Of a stretch of DNA of 64,000 bases, positions 1-11,720 are shown piece after piece. The stretch is from Begonia masoniana (taxonomy: Eukaryota > Streptophyta > Magnoliopsida > Cucurbitales > Begoniaceae): NCBI GenBank assembly GCA_022432975.1, contig CM039512.1, positions 6,584,858-6,648,857 of the forward strand, in the 5' to 3' direction. Each line of letters opens with the position of its first letter. The stretch's first letter is position 1. The notes under the pieces are model-generated. The model worked only from the letters and a program-made list of their open reading frames with translations, was not told where the DNA came from and searched no databases. Position numbers and translations under genes: made by a program.

Positions 1-534
1 GTGATTTCTTCTCAACTAAGTCTCTCAAGTTTAAGCGGGGCTTAAACCTGAACGGTATCAGATGCTAAGTTGGCTCGTCTAGGGTCTTTGTGGTAGAGGA
101 GCTTGGTTTTAATGGAATTTTTCAGATTTGTTTCCTTGCACCGGAATTTCATTGAAAGTGGAGATTGTCCGAATTCAGTGCTCTGGATTCGCTTTGGATT
201 GGGCCAAGTAGCCCGTTAGATCTCTTATTTGGAATTCGTGCCAAGGTGGAGTTTGTTAGAATTTGGTGTGACCCAAATTCTAGTTGGGCCAGGTTGAGCC
301 CATATATCAATATTAGGGTTTTACGTTTTCTCTATATATTGATTCTTGAATCGCAAAACTCATTGTACCGAATTTGATATTAGTGATTCTCTCCTCTGCC
401 TATGGTTTTTTCCTTTCTAGGGTTTCCACGTAAAATTCGGTGTCCATTATTTTCTTTTTTAGTTTCTCGATCCTTCGTTATAGGTGGATTATGGCGTTTA
501 ATCCTAACATTTACCCCAATCCTACTGGGGCAAT

Positions 535-978
535 TTGTTGGATCAATGGAATGCCCTTGCCCAGGGCAACCTACCAGTCATTGAATATGTCAACCAGTTC
601 GATGATTTTCGAATGAGAAGTCAAGTTGTGGAAGATGAGGCAATGACTTTAAGCAGATTTCGACAAGGTTTAACAGATGATCTAAGATGCGACCTTATCC
701 TTCGAGGTGTCAACATCCTAGATCATATATATTCATTAGTTCGAGACTATGAGCTAGTTACGAAAATATCGTATGGCAAACGTGGTGACAATAGACCTCC
801 CTCAGTCCCGACTCCTGTTACTCCTAAGTCTCTCCTAGAACCTCCTCCGTCTAATACCCATTTGGTGAGAGAAAACAAAGGAAAAAACATAAACAATTCC
901 GAAGCTCTTCCCGTTTACAATGTTTTAATTATAAGGATTTTGGTCATATTTTCTCATATTGCCCTAGCCGAAACTTAG
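535..978 (+). pseudogene. Ty3 gag fragment
   Basis: The frame contains LDQWNALAQGNLPVIEYVNQ followed by RMRSQVVEDEAMTLSRFRQG, which matches the plant Ty3 'retrotrans_gag' pattern (a W near the start, then FRQGL..DLR). A basic, proline-rich linker follows. In the next frame, around 920-965, a decayed zinc knuckle can be read in which the second Cys of CX2CX4HX4C is Tyr. The N-terminal part of gag is missing and the frame shifts before the knuckle, so this is a broken copy. Confidence 0.7.
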
Positions 979-1188
979 TCGTACAAGAGTGTGAAAATGC
1001 AGTTGGGGAGACAAGTGAAGAACAAGTCTATGAACCTAACGTTGAGGAATTTGAGGATTTGGACAACGATAATTTTTTAGGATGTATCCGACCCATTTAT
1101 ATGTTTACTCCCTCCAATTCACCTCGACTGAGCGTTGTGAGATGTACGCTTATCCAACACAAAAGACGTTGAAGATTGGCATCGTCAT

Positions 1189-1530
1189 TTGATTTTTCAC
1201 ACATATATCAAAGTTAATAATAAAAACTGCAAAATCATTGTGGGCAGTGGTAGTTGTATTAATGCAGTATCGGTAACTACTGTATCCCGTCTTGGGTTGA
1301 AACCAGTTCCTCATCTTCAACCTTACAATGTTTTGTGGATTGACACTTCCTCCATATCGGTGAAAGAGCGTTGTTTGGTTCCCATTCAATTCCTTAAATA
1401 CAAAGAACAACTCTGGTGCGATGTCATTCTTATGGATGTCAATCATGCCATCCTCGGTCGTCCTTGGTTGTTTGATTTGGATGTCACTATCCAAGGTCGA
1501 TCAAACTCTTGTTCTTTCGTATTCCAATGA
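1189..1530 (+). pseudogene. Retropepsin-like aspartic protease fragment, catalytic Asp lost
   Basis: The frame reads KNCKIIVGSGSCINAVS and later AILGRPWLFDLDV, the two signatures of plant Ty3 proteases (active-site loop D-S/T-G and the terminal ILGRPW). At the active site the expected Asp is Gly (GSGSC instead of DSGSC), one base from a GAC codon. A stop follows shortly after the domain. The protein would not be catalytic. Confidence 0.7.
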
Positions 1531-1539
1531 ATAAAAATC

Positions 1540-2431
1540 CACCTTAATCCTTTGCCTCTAAATCCAAAATCACTGGAGACTTCTCAAGCGAGAAAAATTG
1601 TTGAACACATAGGATTAAATATTATTAATAATCTCCCCACCACCCATATCGTGTATAGCTCTGTGAACCGATCTATAGGTATGAGTCCTTTTAAAGTTGT
1701 TCATATTTCTAAACCTAGAAAGCCTTTAGACCTCGTCCCTATGTCATTACATGTTAGTGTGTCTGTGTCGGTCAAAAATTTTGCACAATATCTTCATGAT
1801 TTGCATGTTGAGATCAATAAACAAATAAAGACTAGTAATGCATCATATAAATTACAAACTGATTCACACAAATGACACGTTGAATTTAATATTAGAGATT
1901 ATGTTATGGTTCGAGTTCGCCTTGAGCGGCATTCATCCGGATCTGGTTCTAAATTGCAAGCTCGTAGTATTGGTCCTTTTAAAATTCTAAAGCGAATTGG
2001 CCCAAATGCATATGTCGTTGATCTCCCACCTAATTTTTGTTATCATCCTACTTTTAATGTTGAAAACTTGATTGCTTATAAAGGTCTTTTTATTCCGTTT
2101 GTTGACCATTTTCTACATTCATCTATTGATTTTGAGCCTACATCTGCTAACTCTGCTTTTCCAACATCTCATGTCACAACACATAAGGATAAAATTGATG
2201 CTACTTTAGATGAACAAGTTGTATTTACTAATGAAGGTGAGATTCAACACTTCCTGGTTCGTTGGATGGATCGACCAGATATTGATTGTACTTGGATTTC
2301 CAGATAAACACTTCTGCACTTGGATCCAGACCTTTTGGATTTCTTTCAGAGTCATCAGGATCTTCCTTTATTGGATTCTAAAGCAGTTCAGACCGGCCAA
2401 CCTGATTATAATAAATCGTACAAGTGTTAGA
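1540..2431 (+). pseudogene. Integrase C-terminal tail plus chromodomain, with in-frame stops
   Basis: One frame runs through with two internal stops. It contains VYSSVNRSIGMSPFKVV (end of the integrase core), then after a TGA near 1873 HVEFNIRDYVMVRVRLERH and RSIGPFKILKRIGPNAYVVD (integrase C-terminal SH3-like domain). It continues with EIQHFLVRWMDRPDIDCTW (chromodomain core), a TAA near 2305, and then LHLDPDLLDFFQSHQDLP. Chromodomains mark the chromovirus branch of Ty3 elements and direct insertion into heterochromatin. The catalytic DDE part lies in the deleted segment. Confidence 0.75.
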
Positions 2432-2751
2432 AAATCACGAAAAATTTCAAATTATCTTCCAATGATGTAATGAATATGTGGTAAAAATTTCAAGTGAATT
2501 GAATATCGTTTGGTATTTGTTTTTAAATTAATTGCAACAAAAAAGGGGAGGCCAGTACCGAGTTCGGACTATAAGGTTCAAATTGCCTATTTCTGATACT
2601 TTGAGATTTTTTTTATGAATAGTAATTTTGAGGTTTTTTTTTTAAAACTCAAAATTTGAAGTTTAAATTAAAAAAAAAACCATTTTAAATTGGAGTTAAA
2701 AATCGTTAGATTTGTTAAAGATTAAATTAAAACACTCAATTAAATAAAAAA

Positions 2752-3255
2752 GGAAAAAGTTCAATTTAGCCCCCAACGTATGGGGTCAGTGGTCATTTGG
2801 CCCCTAACGTTTATTTTTGCCCAATCAGACCCTATCATATACAACGTTTGCAATTTAAACCTTCCCGTTAAATTTTTCGTTAAATTTGACACGTGTTCTG
2901 CACGTGCGCTGCTAAAACTCCAAAATACCCTCATTTCCTCCTGAAATCCCTAAAGTAAAAGTTAAATTTGTTCGAAATCCCTACCGTAAATTCAAATTGG
3001 AATAATTAGAGATAATTTAATGTATGTTTTTAAATTGAATTTAACTTTTACTTTAGGGATTTTGGGAGGAAAGAAGGATATTTTGGGGTTTTAGCAGCGC
3101 ACGTACAGAGCACGTGTCAATTTTAACGAAAAATTTAACGAGAATGTTTGAATTGCAAACGTTGTATACGATAGGGTCTGATTGGGTAAAAAATAAACGT
3201 TAGGAACCAAATAACCACTGACCCCATACGTTGGGGGTTAAATTGAACTTTTTCC
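2752..3255. mobile_element. MULE-type MITE with long terminal inverted repeats
   Basis: Two arms of roughly 210-240 bp are inverted copies of each other (ggaaaaagttcaatttagcc at the left end, its complement at the right end) around a short centre near 2985-3035. The element is bounded by a perfect 9-bp direct repeat, aataaaaaa at 2743-2751 and 3256-3264, as expected for Mutator-like transposition. The arms contain the same motifs as the terminal repeats of the 8.6-kb MULE further on (ggtcagtgg, ttggcccctaacgtttattt, the gacacgtg/cacgtg blocks), so it is a non-autonomous relative. It has no ORF. Confidence 0.85.
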
Positions 3256-3776
3256 AATAAAAAATATAATATATTCGTCTAAATTTTATGTCTAAATGGT
3301 TGACGTAAGAAAGATTGAAATAGAATAAATTGTAGTTTTCTATTCCCTTCTTTGCATATATAAATATGACTCTACTCCTACTCAGAGCCTATGTCCATTT
3401 CTGATTTCTGAACATCTTTCACTGTAACTTCCTTCACATTTTCACATCCAAACACGAAAGAAGATCTAGGTCATACTCAAGAACAGTTTGTGCAACAAAT
3501 CATTTTCCATTTCCAGATTTGACAAGTTCAATCGATTTCCACGATACCATAATCCGGGTTTCGAAGGAAATCCATATTCTGTTATTCCAAGACTTCTTTC
3601 CAGGTCGAAGCTCAAAACAAAATACGAATCCATAGCAATTTACAACATCTGAATTCAAAACAAGCACACTCTAAACACAAATAATACATTTACTACACTT
3701 GGAAAAGCACTTGCTGTACACCCGAGTCCCGTCCCAATCGACATCTCGAGTCAAAAGCCAACAATTCTACACTGCC

Positions 3777-5660
3777 TTAAACGGCGCAGCCTCCACACAT
3801 GATGCTCCTGCTGACAAGCAAATCGGCATAAACTCATGAGGTGTTATCAATAAGAAAGATACGAGCAAAACTAGCGAATATTCTCAAAATTTTAGAGTCA
3901 TCCCCTTGAAATTCAAAGCTATTTATGTCTCATTCATCCCAAATAGTCAATGACACTGAATGCTTTTGCCAAAAGAGCCAAAGTCAAATTTAGGTGGATT
4001 CATTTTCAAAAGTTGACCCCCCACTTTTTACAATAAACTTCTAATTTGAGTTGCAAAAGCGGTTTCGAAAAGTAAGCCATAAATTTTGAGTTTGAAGGCA
4101 AAGTCACTCGTCTAAGACATAGCATGCGCACTCCTGCCAGAACAAGAACGGTTTGTCTAAGAAAGAGGGTGAAGTCTTCTACTCACAAGTCCCGTCTATC
4201 GAACAATATTACCGATATTTTGCCTTCCCCAACATTTTATCTCTCAAAATTAGAACACCCAAATTGCAAACACATATCTTATCAACATTCAACTTAACTT
4301 TATATTGCAGTTGAAGAAAGAAAAAAACAAGGACTTACACAATCGAGCAACCGGATCTATGGCGCTTTTTCTTCATTGTCATCTCCTTCCTCCTTGGAGG
4401 TTGAAGCACAACTTTAATAGCAATGTCAAAAACAGCTTTGACATTCTTCAAAAAATAAAAAACACAGAAACAGATCTTTAGCACTCTGAAATCAATGAGT
4501 CTGGAAATTTTCAGTTCATTCAAGTTCTAAAAAAAGTATTTACCTGCTGAGTCTTAGAACTGCACTCAATATAGGCTGCAGCACCAATTAGTTTCCTAAG
4601 CTCCTCTCCCTACTCAAAAACTCAGTATTAGCTACTTTCTTGTACTTAGTTTATAAAACGACATATCAAACACAACTGTGGAAGACTACCTGGGCAGATG
4701 TGATGAAATTGGATCCCGTATGATCGGAATGATAGCCCCTGCCGTCACGAAGATCTGAAGAACGCATAAATGAGCAATATTAGGCTAAGGGATCAGGAAA
4801 TGTCTGCTTAAAATGATCGTTTATATAGTTTATAGCCACCTAATTTAGTTCCAACCAAAACAATTGGAACATTTGGGGCAAATCTTCGAAGTTCTGGCAT
4901 CCACTGTGAAACAACAATCAAGTTAATGAATGTAGTAAGGGAAACTTTGGGAGAGGTATTCAATAATTATGTTCTTAATAAAATAAGAATAAAAATAACT
5001 TGTTTTTTTTTTTTACAGAAATGACCCATTTCCATGGGTGCATTTTAAGTCCAAAACGCAGAAAAAGGTTGAATTTTTCACCTTCTTAAGAACATTTTCA
5101 TAGCTTGCCCTGCTAATTAGAGAGAAAGCCAGAACAAAAATGTCAGCACCTCTATAACTCAGTGGCCTCAGTCTGCTATAATCTTCCTGACCTTCAAAGC
5201 AAAACAACCTCAAATTTTCAGAAAGATAAGCTCTTAAATCACCAATCAAACATGAAGAATGCTTAAAAACATCAATTACCTGCAGTATCCCACAACCCCA
5301 AATTTACAATGGTGCCATCTACTGCAACGTTAGCGCTAAAATTATCGAACACGGTTGGAATATAATCCTGTCCAAAAACAACAGTTGAAAATGAGGCTTT
5401 GTAGGCTTCAAATGAGGTATATTCTATGAAGTCTGAAACGAGAAGTAATTAACGAGGAAATGGAACATTCCCAAATATACAGGGTTTGATAATCACCCAA
5501 AAAGGGAATAAAAATGATGAACAAGAATGGATTCTGGCATGATGGGTTTTGAAAAACTTACAGTGGGGAACTTGTTGCTTGTGTAACAAATAAGCATACA
5601 AGTTTTTCCGACAGCCCCATCTCCGACAGTAACACATTTAATGAACTTTGAAGCACTCAT
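3777..5660 (-). CDS. Type II ROP/RAC small GTPase (ROP9/10/11-like), 8 exons
   Basis: Plant Rho GTPase, a plasma-membrane molecular switch for polarity, ABA and auxin signalling. I trace eight exons: 5562-5660, 5280-5367, 5082-5191, 4840-4903, 4690-4754, 4544-4609, 4339-4445 and 3777-3810. They sum to 633 nt (210 aa) with GT-AG borders throughout. The start is [20 protein letters not shown], which includes the P-loop GDGAVGKT at residues 12-19. The G3 motif is [16 protein letters not shown], the G4 region is VGTKLDLRD and G5 is ECSSK. The polybasic tail and the small extra last exon give [16 protein letters not shown]. These paired Cys boxes are S-acylated in type II ROPs, which lack the CaaL prenylation box. 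The frame is intact. Confidence 0.93.
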
Positions 5661-7544
5661 CGAAGCAGCTAAAATGGGGTGCTTTCTCTATCACCAAAGA
5701 TTAACAGAAAGTGGGTTCAAAGAGGAAGGAAGCTGCATAAATGAGGGAAAGATTCAAACTTCCTGCTCCACATTAAAACCAGAGAGAAAGAGAGACAGAT
5801 AAGTCAAAAGTATTCTGACCTTTTTAGTCCCTCAAAATATTTGAAAATCAATTATAATTTTCGAAAATGCAGAGAATGGGGCCCTCTCAAACGGCACCTA
5901 AACTGAGAAGCCATTAAATTTTCATCTCTGGTTTCCAACGAGAGAGTCAAATTACTCCAAAAACATATAAAAACAAGCATCCAGTCAGAATAATTTATGA
6001 CTGAGTTTAATGTGACACCACTCGGCAAGTCTTTCCAAGGTATTTCCAGATCTGCATTAATGAGTCATCAGGTTATAGGTATGAACCAGGTATACACATT
6101 TACTTCTACCCTCCACCTTTTAGTAATGTTGCTGAAGAAGAGGTTGATCCTACCTTACCATGGTTGTGTTATATTTGGTAATGACCTTTAACTTCCTAAC
6201 AAAGTGATAACTAATTATCAATCAATAATTCGAACAAGGAGATAAACGGATGAAAAAGAGTGAACAAAAGAGTAAATGACTTTTTTTTTTTCTTTTTTGA
6301 AAGAAAAAGTTATTAAAAGTGGTAACAAGAGTAGAGAACAGGGTAGCTGCGACCGGTAGTAAAAAAGACCTCAAGTGTTTTGGCACAACTCATATTAGTT
6401 AGAGTGTACAATCTCGCATCGTTTAATAAGAGTGAAAAATATATGAATTATAAATAGAATTATTCTTATTAGATAATGTAACGTGTTTTGAACTAATTTA
6501 AATTGACGCAACACATACAATGTTTTAACAGTAACACCGAGTACTATGCAGGGTAAAAGCGTAATGAAGTGGGTTAAATCCCCTGGGATTTATTGAACAA
6601 TGAAAACAAAACCTTTTATGGGTTCTCACAAAGTTCCAAACGGGTAGTTGAGTTGGCTCCGACAAATTTAAGGAAAGCTGTTCTTTTGATGTTTCACGAT
6701 GAAAATGTTTTGTCTTCGTTGGGACAGATTTAACGCAAAATCAACAAAGGCTTATTGGTTCAGTTTCAGTGCTTAAGAAATCATCTTTAAGAGTAGGAGT
6801 CTAGTTTTGCATGGGCCGGGTTGACCTTCATAGGGGCCAGAGCCAGATCAATGTTTTTTTTTAAGGCTTGGTTAGGGTATGGCCCGACCTCGGACTAGCC
6901 TTGGACTGCTATTTTACTGGTGGGTTGGCCGACGGGCTTTATCCTATGAGCCACGGTTTATTTTGGTAAGAGCGCCTAAACACTGAAGTTCAATGGTCAA
7001 AGATCCGCATGCAAGATCTTGGACAACAAATTTTGGTCTAGACCAAACCTAGCCCAGTCAAATTTTTTGTCCGAAACCAGTCATGCCTGAGCGGTACCTG
7101 ACCCTCAATTCAGCGTCATCCTTAATTATCGCCCACAAATAATGTCACAGAAAAATTAAGAAATCTGGTTATGGGTAGTGTATTGGGGTGGACTGTTCAG
7201 CTTCACGTTTTGCTAACTTTATTGTCTAATTTCATCGTCTTCTTACTTTAGAGAGAGAAAGAGACGGATAACATTATGAGAGAGAGTGGAAGAGACGGAT
7301 AAGAGAGAGAGAGAGCATGATTGAGAGCTACAGAACTATAGAGAGAGAAAACAGTATAATGATCATAAACAAAAATAAGCAACAATTCATATGATTTATT
7401 CTCACAATCTTGAAACGTTAATCCAAACAACAGACTTCAGATTTCTCCAGTCTCCACCACTTCAAAATTAAATGCCATCAAAGTAAAGACTAGATTTAAC
7501 AAAACACCAGAATACACATCTTATAAAACCTCAAAAAGACGCGT
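5661..7544. other. Intergenic: ROP promoter side, low-copy repeats, GA-rich tract
   Basis: No gene was found. The part next to 5660 is the ROP 5' UTR and promoter. Around 6380-6500 lies a motif (acaatctcgcatcg..., then ataaatagaattattcttatt) that recurs in altered form near 63165-63240, so it is a dispersed repeat. At 6800-7110 there are many short GGCCGGG/GCCCGAC-type words (gggccgggttgacc, ggcccgacctcgg, gggttggccgacggg), typical of a non-coding plant repeat. A GA-rich stretch occupies about 7250-7345, just downstream of the peroxiredoxin stop. Confidence 0.5.
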
Positions 7545-9156
7545 TCAAAGAGCAGCAAGGACCTCCTCAGCACTGGATACAGTAAATTCTCCACCAGACT
7601 CAATATTTGCAACCGTCACCTTTAGGTCTTCTACTAAGAGAGCAAACCTCCTCGACCGAATGCCGAGTCCTTTCTCAGACAAATCGAGCTCGAGGCCAAG
7701 AGCATGTGTATAAGATGCAGAACCATCAGCGAGAAACTTGACATCCTTGTTGTTGGGGTAAGATTTGGCCCATGACTTCATCACAAAGGGATCGTTAACT
7801 GCATAAGACAGGACATTGCTAAGAGATAAGCATCAGAAAGGAATATCCGAGGATGATCATTGAGGGGGAACGGGTCACCAATAAAGACAACTGACATTGA
7901 AAGGAAGAAGATTGTTTCATAAAACTATTTTGCAATAGTGAGTCAATATTCAAAAAGTAAACACGTGTAGCATATTTTCATCAAGGTGTAATAATTTTCG
8001 ATAACCTGAACCTCATATCAAATCCTTAATAGTCCAAAAGTGAAACCATAATGGTTGAAGACGTTTAAAAACTAGAAAGTAAAAAAGCAAAAGCAAAGGA
8101 CCGAGAAAATTAACAGGCTTTAAAGATCAAGTGCACACTAATTCCAATGGGTCAAAGATCATTCAACAATAATCTATGAAGCATGGCATGATATTCCTTA
8201 TCACCCTCCCATGTATCTCTTTACGGACTGAGGTTAACGCTAACATAATATTATCAACGATCGAAAAGCTCTAGACACACACCATGTTTTCTACTACAGT
8301 AAAACAAAGTATCATCCACCGCCAAACATCAATCAATATATCTTAATAGTTTAAAAATAATTAAATTATGCCGGTTGAAATTTTCAAGGCATAATTCTGA
8401 TTGATTGACATGTGTTTTTAGAAATGGCAGAATTCAAATGTATTGGGAAGTAATGAGTTCTCTTACGAGTAACACAGAAAAAAAAAAACACAAGAAATTA
8501 GACACAGCAATAATTGGATAGAGGAACATTTTCCTGTCAAGTCAAGCGCCAAGTTGCAGAGCAGTCAAATCTAGTTATCTAGAGCAGAAATTCACGTCAA
8601 CGAGTAGGATCAGTATTTTCTTAATCGAAGAAACTAGACAAACAATAATATCAGAAAGGATAGAAAACACCAGAGGACTTTGAAATTTAGCATCACCAAT
8701 AAATTTACTTCCATAAAGCAACTAAGCAACGTTTCTGACCGAGTAAAATGGAAATTTCAGATAGACTAACCGCTGACTAAGAGAAGGTCATCTACTCCCT
8801 TCGCCTTAAACTCCTTTGCCCTCTCAATAAATCCAGGTACGTGCTTCAAGCTGCGCGATGAAAGAGTAAATCAAGCCTCAAGAAACTTACGCAAGTACAC
8901 CGCCACAAAATCCAAAAACACGACTATATTAAACTCGATAACCTTATCTCATTTCTAATTTTTCCTCTCCCAGCAACCAAACAGAAAAACTAGAAAGTTA
9001 CCTGCAGGTGGGAGTGAAAGCACCGGGAACTCCGAAGAGGACGACCTTCTTCCCGGCGGCGAGGGAGTGAATGGACACCTTTTGGAGTTCATCCTCCTCG
9101 TCAAAGTAGGCCAAAGTACCATCCGGAATCACATCACCAACAGCAATAGGAGCCAT
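7545..9156 (-). CDS. Type II peroxiredoxin, cytosolic (PrxIIB/C-like), 3 exons
   Basis: Thiol peroxidase that reduces H2O2 and alkyl hydroperoxides with glutaredoxin or thioredoxin as donor. Exons 9002-9156, 8771-8850 and 7545-7798 give 489 nt, 162 aa, the usual length for the cytosolic form. There is no transit peptide (start [15 protein letters not shown]). The peroxidatic Cys51 sits in [12 protein letters not shown]. The C-terminal part [20 protein letters not shown] and [16 protein letters not shown] is typical. At residue 76, where cytosolic plant PrxII normally has the second (resolving) Cys in SVNDPF context (LC-I/F-SVNDPF), this protein has Leu (DDLLLVSVNDPF), and no other Cys remains. 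The gene is otherwise intact. Confidence 0.95.
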
Positions 9157-9685
9157 AGCAGTAGATCTGGAAATGATCGGGGCTTAGGATCGAAGACACT
9201 GAAGTTTGCGATTGCGTTTGGTTAGTGATGGAAGCGTCGGGAAGTGTCTATTTATAGATCCGAACCGGTGGATATTTGAAGCATGCGGATTTCAATGGGT
9301 TTATTCAAATAAGTTTAATAAGCGATTCAGCAGTTTGACGTCCGGTATTAATTATTCTGAACTTCTACCTTCTGCCCAAGGGAATGAATTGGTCAACTAA
9401 CTCGCAAGTAAACGATAAATTTAATTAATTATTTATAATATATTAGCATTGACATGAAATGACGTGTCGGTCGAGTGGCAAGTTGAGTGCTGTTTGTGTT
9501 AGAACGGTCAAAGATTCACGAAGAAGTAAACGTTGACCAGAGGCCACCACGGACGGGACCAAGTGGTGCGAATTCTTGCCCGTTGACGACGTCAGACGGC
9601 GGACCCCGTCAGTAAATGGGAAATCGGCGGACTGCATGTATTCAGAGGGATGATTAAATGAAGGAAGATCAATTATTGTTATTAT
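9157..9685. other. Intergenic between peroxiredoxin 5' end and NPF 3' end
   Basis: It contains the peroxiredoxin 5' UTR and promoter (9157 onward) and the NPF 3' flank. Around 9535-9625 is a GC-rich patch. No ORF of interest, no repeat family and no RNA gene were recognised. Confidence 0.4.
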
Positions 9686-11669
9686 TTATTTATTCGTCTC
9701 TTCTTCGAGTTCGCATTTCCCATAAAGCCAACTACACAGAAGATAGTAGAAGAAATTAAGCAAGCCTAACAATGTCAAAATCCAGTAATAATAATCATAA
9801 TGACCCTCGTTGAGATTGCTGGAAAGCCAGCTCACTTTCCCTCCTTTCTCCGTTACGCCATTGATGACATTAACCAGCAAAGCTCCGGCGAAGTTTCCGA
9901 ACGCCATCCCCAGAGAAAGAAGGGCCATTGCTATGCTTGACATGCTCTCCGGAAACTCAGAATAGTAAAACTCTATCTGTCCAATTGCATTGAAAGCCTC
10001 GGCCAAACCAGCCAGGCAGTGCTGTGGTACTAACCACATTGCAGACATGTTAACCACAGCTTTTGGATTTGCCCAAACGCCTTGTTGAAACTGCCGTTTG
10101 CCGGCGATGTCTCTCCACTTCGGCGGATATGCCGGAGGCCAGACACGATATTGCAAGGCCGATCCCCATTCTCTGTTTCAGGCTGAGCCGACATGGCTGT
10201 TTTGTAAATTTGGACAAATGAGGAACGATGAACCGGTCGTAGATCAATACCCATATCGTCAATGTTAAGATCGAAAAAACGGCAAAAGAGGCTGCCGGAA
10301 ACTCGAAGTGAGAAGTGATTTGTCTGTTCATTGTGGTGGCTTGAAGAGTTGAATATGTAAACTGGTGTGTGGCAACGGCGATCATGATGCCCGTAGACCA
10401 GATGGGAAGGACTTTGATCAGTGCTTTAAGCTCTTCTACTTGATCCACCGTACATATATTCCATGTTTTTGTAGACTTATCCTCAGAATTTGAATCTTTA
10501 TATGTGTTCTTCACGATGCAAGCCTTGTTTAGAAACCTATAGTTGAAATAGATTGCATGGCATGCAAGACAGTTAAATAAAGTTGAACATTTTCAAATAA
10601 TGTGTTTTAATCCGATTTCGAGTATCGTTAATCTCATTTCTCGAGATTTGCGATTTCCTTGAATTAACCTTAACAGCTTTTACCTTAATTTTTCAGTTGG
10701 AGCGACAAGCCTGGATCCTTTCTGATAATACGACGAATCAACACTCTGCGTAGGAAGTGGGAAGTGTCTGTTCTTCCAAGCGGAGACTATAACTCGAGCG
10801 AAACCGGATAACAGGCTCTTATTCGGCTCAACCATTACATAGAGAGAAGAACCAACGAAGAACATGATCGTGGAAAACAACATGATTCCTAAAGAAACTC
10901 CATAGCCAACAGTCCAGCCAGCTCTGTTTTGGATATAAACTATGAATGTTACCGAAATCGTGACTGAAATCCCAACCGACGTATAATACCAGTTGAAGAA
11001 GCTCTGCAAAACTCGTCCACCTTTCGGGTTTTCAGGACTTTTTAGTTGATCGGCGCCGAAGGCCAGAGAACATGGCCTGATTCCACCCGCTCCAATGGCC
11101 ATTAGAGCAAGCGAAGAAAGAAGAAGCATTAACTGAGGCGAGTTAGGAGATATACAATTTTCAGCTGGGAAGTCACAATGAGGAGGCCTTGCTTGTGGAA
11201 ATATTGCTGTAAACAACAAGACTAGAAGTCCCTGAGATTACAAAAAGGATTAAGGAAAAACCCATGAAAATGGGATAAGAAATGAAACGAATCTGTCTGC
11301 TTACGAGGAGGGAGATCAGTGTTCCGCCGCCGATGACTTTAAAGCGGCCAAAGTAAGAATCGGAAACGAAAGCTCCGATGATGGGCGTGAAGTTTAATAG
11401 TGCAGAAAACAAGAACAATATGGTAGCTGCTTCGGTATTTTCCAAATGATACTCATTCTTCAAGTACAAAATCATATTTACACGCAGTCCGAAGCTAGCA
11501 ACCTTCTCAAAAACTTCATTTGCTGCAAAAATTAATGAAAAGTTGAATAGTAATTACATTGTTTTCTCTGCAATACGAAAACAAAAGGGTTTTAGGAAAA
11601 CAGACATATGATAAAGGGCATGGATCGAAGGCCACCCTTCTTGGTTTGAGCTTGTTCGGAGGTCTCCAT
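9686..11669 (-). CDS. NPF (NRT1/PTR family) transporter, NPF1-like, with a 1-nt frame break
   Basis: Proton-coupled MFS transporter of nitrate, peptide or hormone type; the substrate cannot be told from sequence. Exons: 11606-11669, 11305-11522, 10684-11231 and 9686-10536. Start METSEQAQTKKGGLRSMPFI is preferred over an upstream ATG at 11774, whose reading frame would translate a CT microsatellite as RERERE. The proton-coupling ExxEK motif is NEVFEK in exon 2. GAFVSDSYFGRF follows, and several hydrophobic segments continue to FFYYLLCSWLYGKCE. The exons sum to 1681 nt, one more than a multiple of three. The shift lies at about 10085-10098, where ...VERHRRQTA in one frame continues as QQGVWANPKAVVNMSAMW in the next. 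This is either a consensus error or a recent pseudogene. Without the extra base it would encode 559 aa. Confidence 0.85.
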
Positions 11670-11674
11670 TTCCG

Positions 11675-11720
11675 ATGAATACCTCTCTCTCTCTCTCTCT
11701 CCCTTTCTCTCTCTCTCTAA
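11675..11720. repeat. CT microsatellite in NPF 5' UTR
   Basis: Interrupted ctctctct tract immediately upstream (on the minus strand) of the NPF start codon. Pyrimidine/purine tracts in 5' UTRs are common in plants. Confidence 0.7.

Larger units (their letters stand above)
40..2560 (+). mobile_element. Degenerate Ty3/gypsy (chromovirus-like) retrotransposon remnant
   Basis: The order of recognisable pieces is gag, aspartic protease, integrase tail and chromodomain, all on the plus strand. Near position 54 the sequence cggtatcagatgct resembles a primer-binding site for initiator Met tRNA (usual form tggtatcagagc), so the first bases may be the end of a 5' LTR. Reverse transcriptase, RNase H and most of the integrase are missing. 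The sequence passes within about 60 bases from the protease end to the integrase C-terminal part, which indicates a large internal deletion. Stops and frame changes interrupt every domain. No intact flanking LTR pair or target duplication is visible in the window. Confidence 0.8.
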
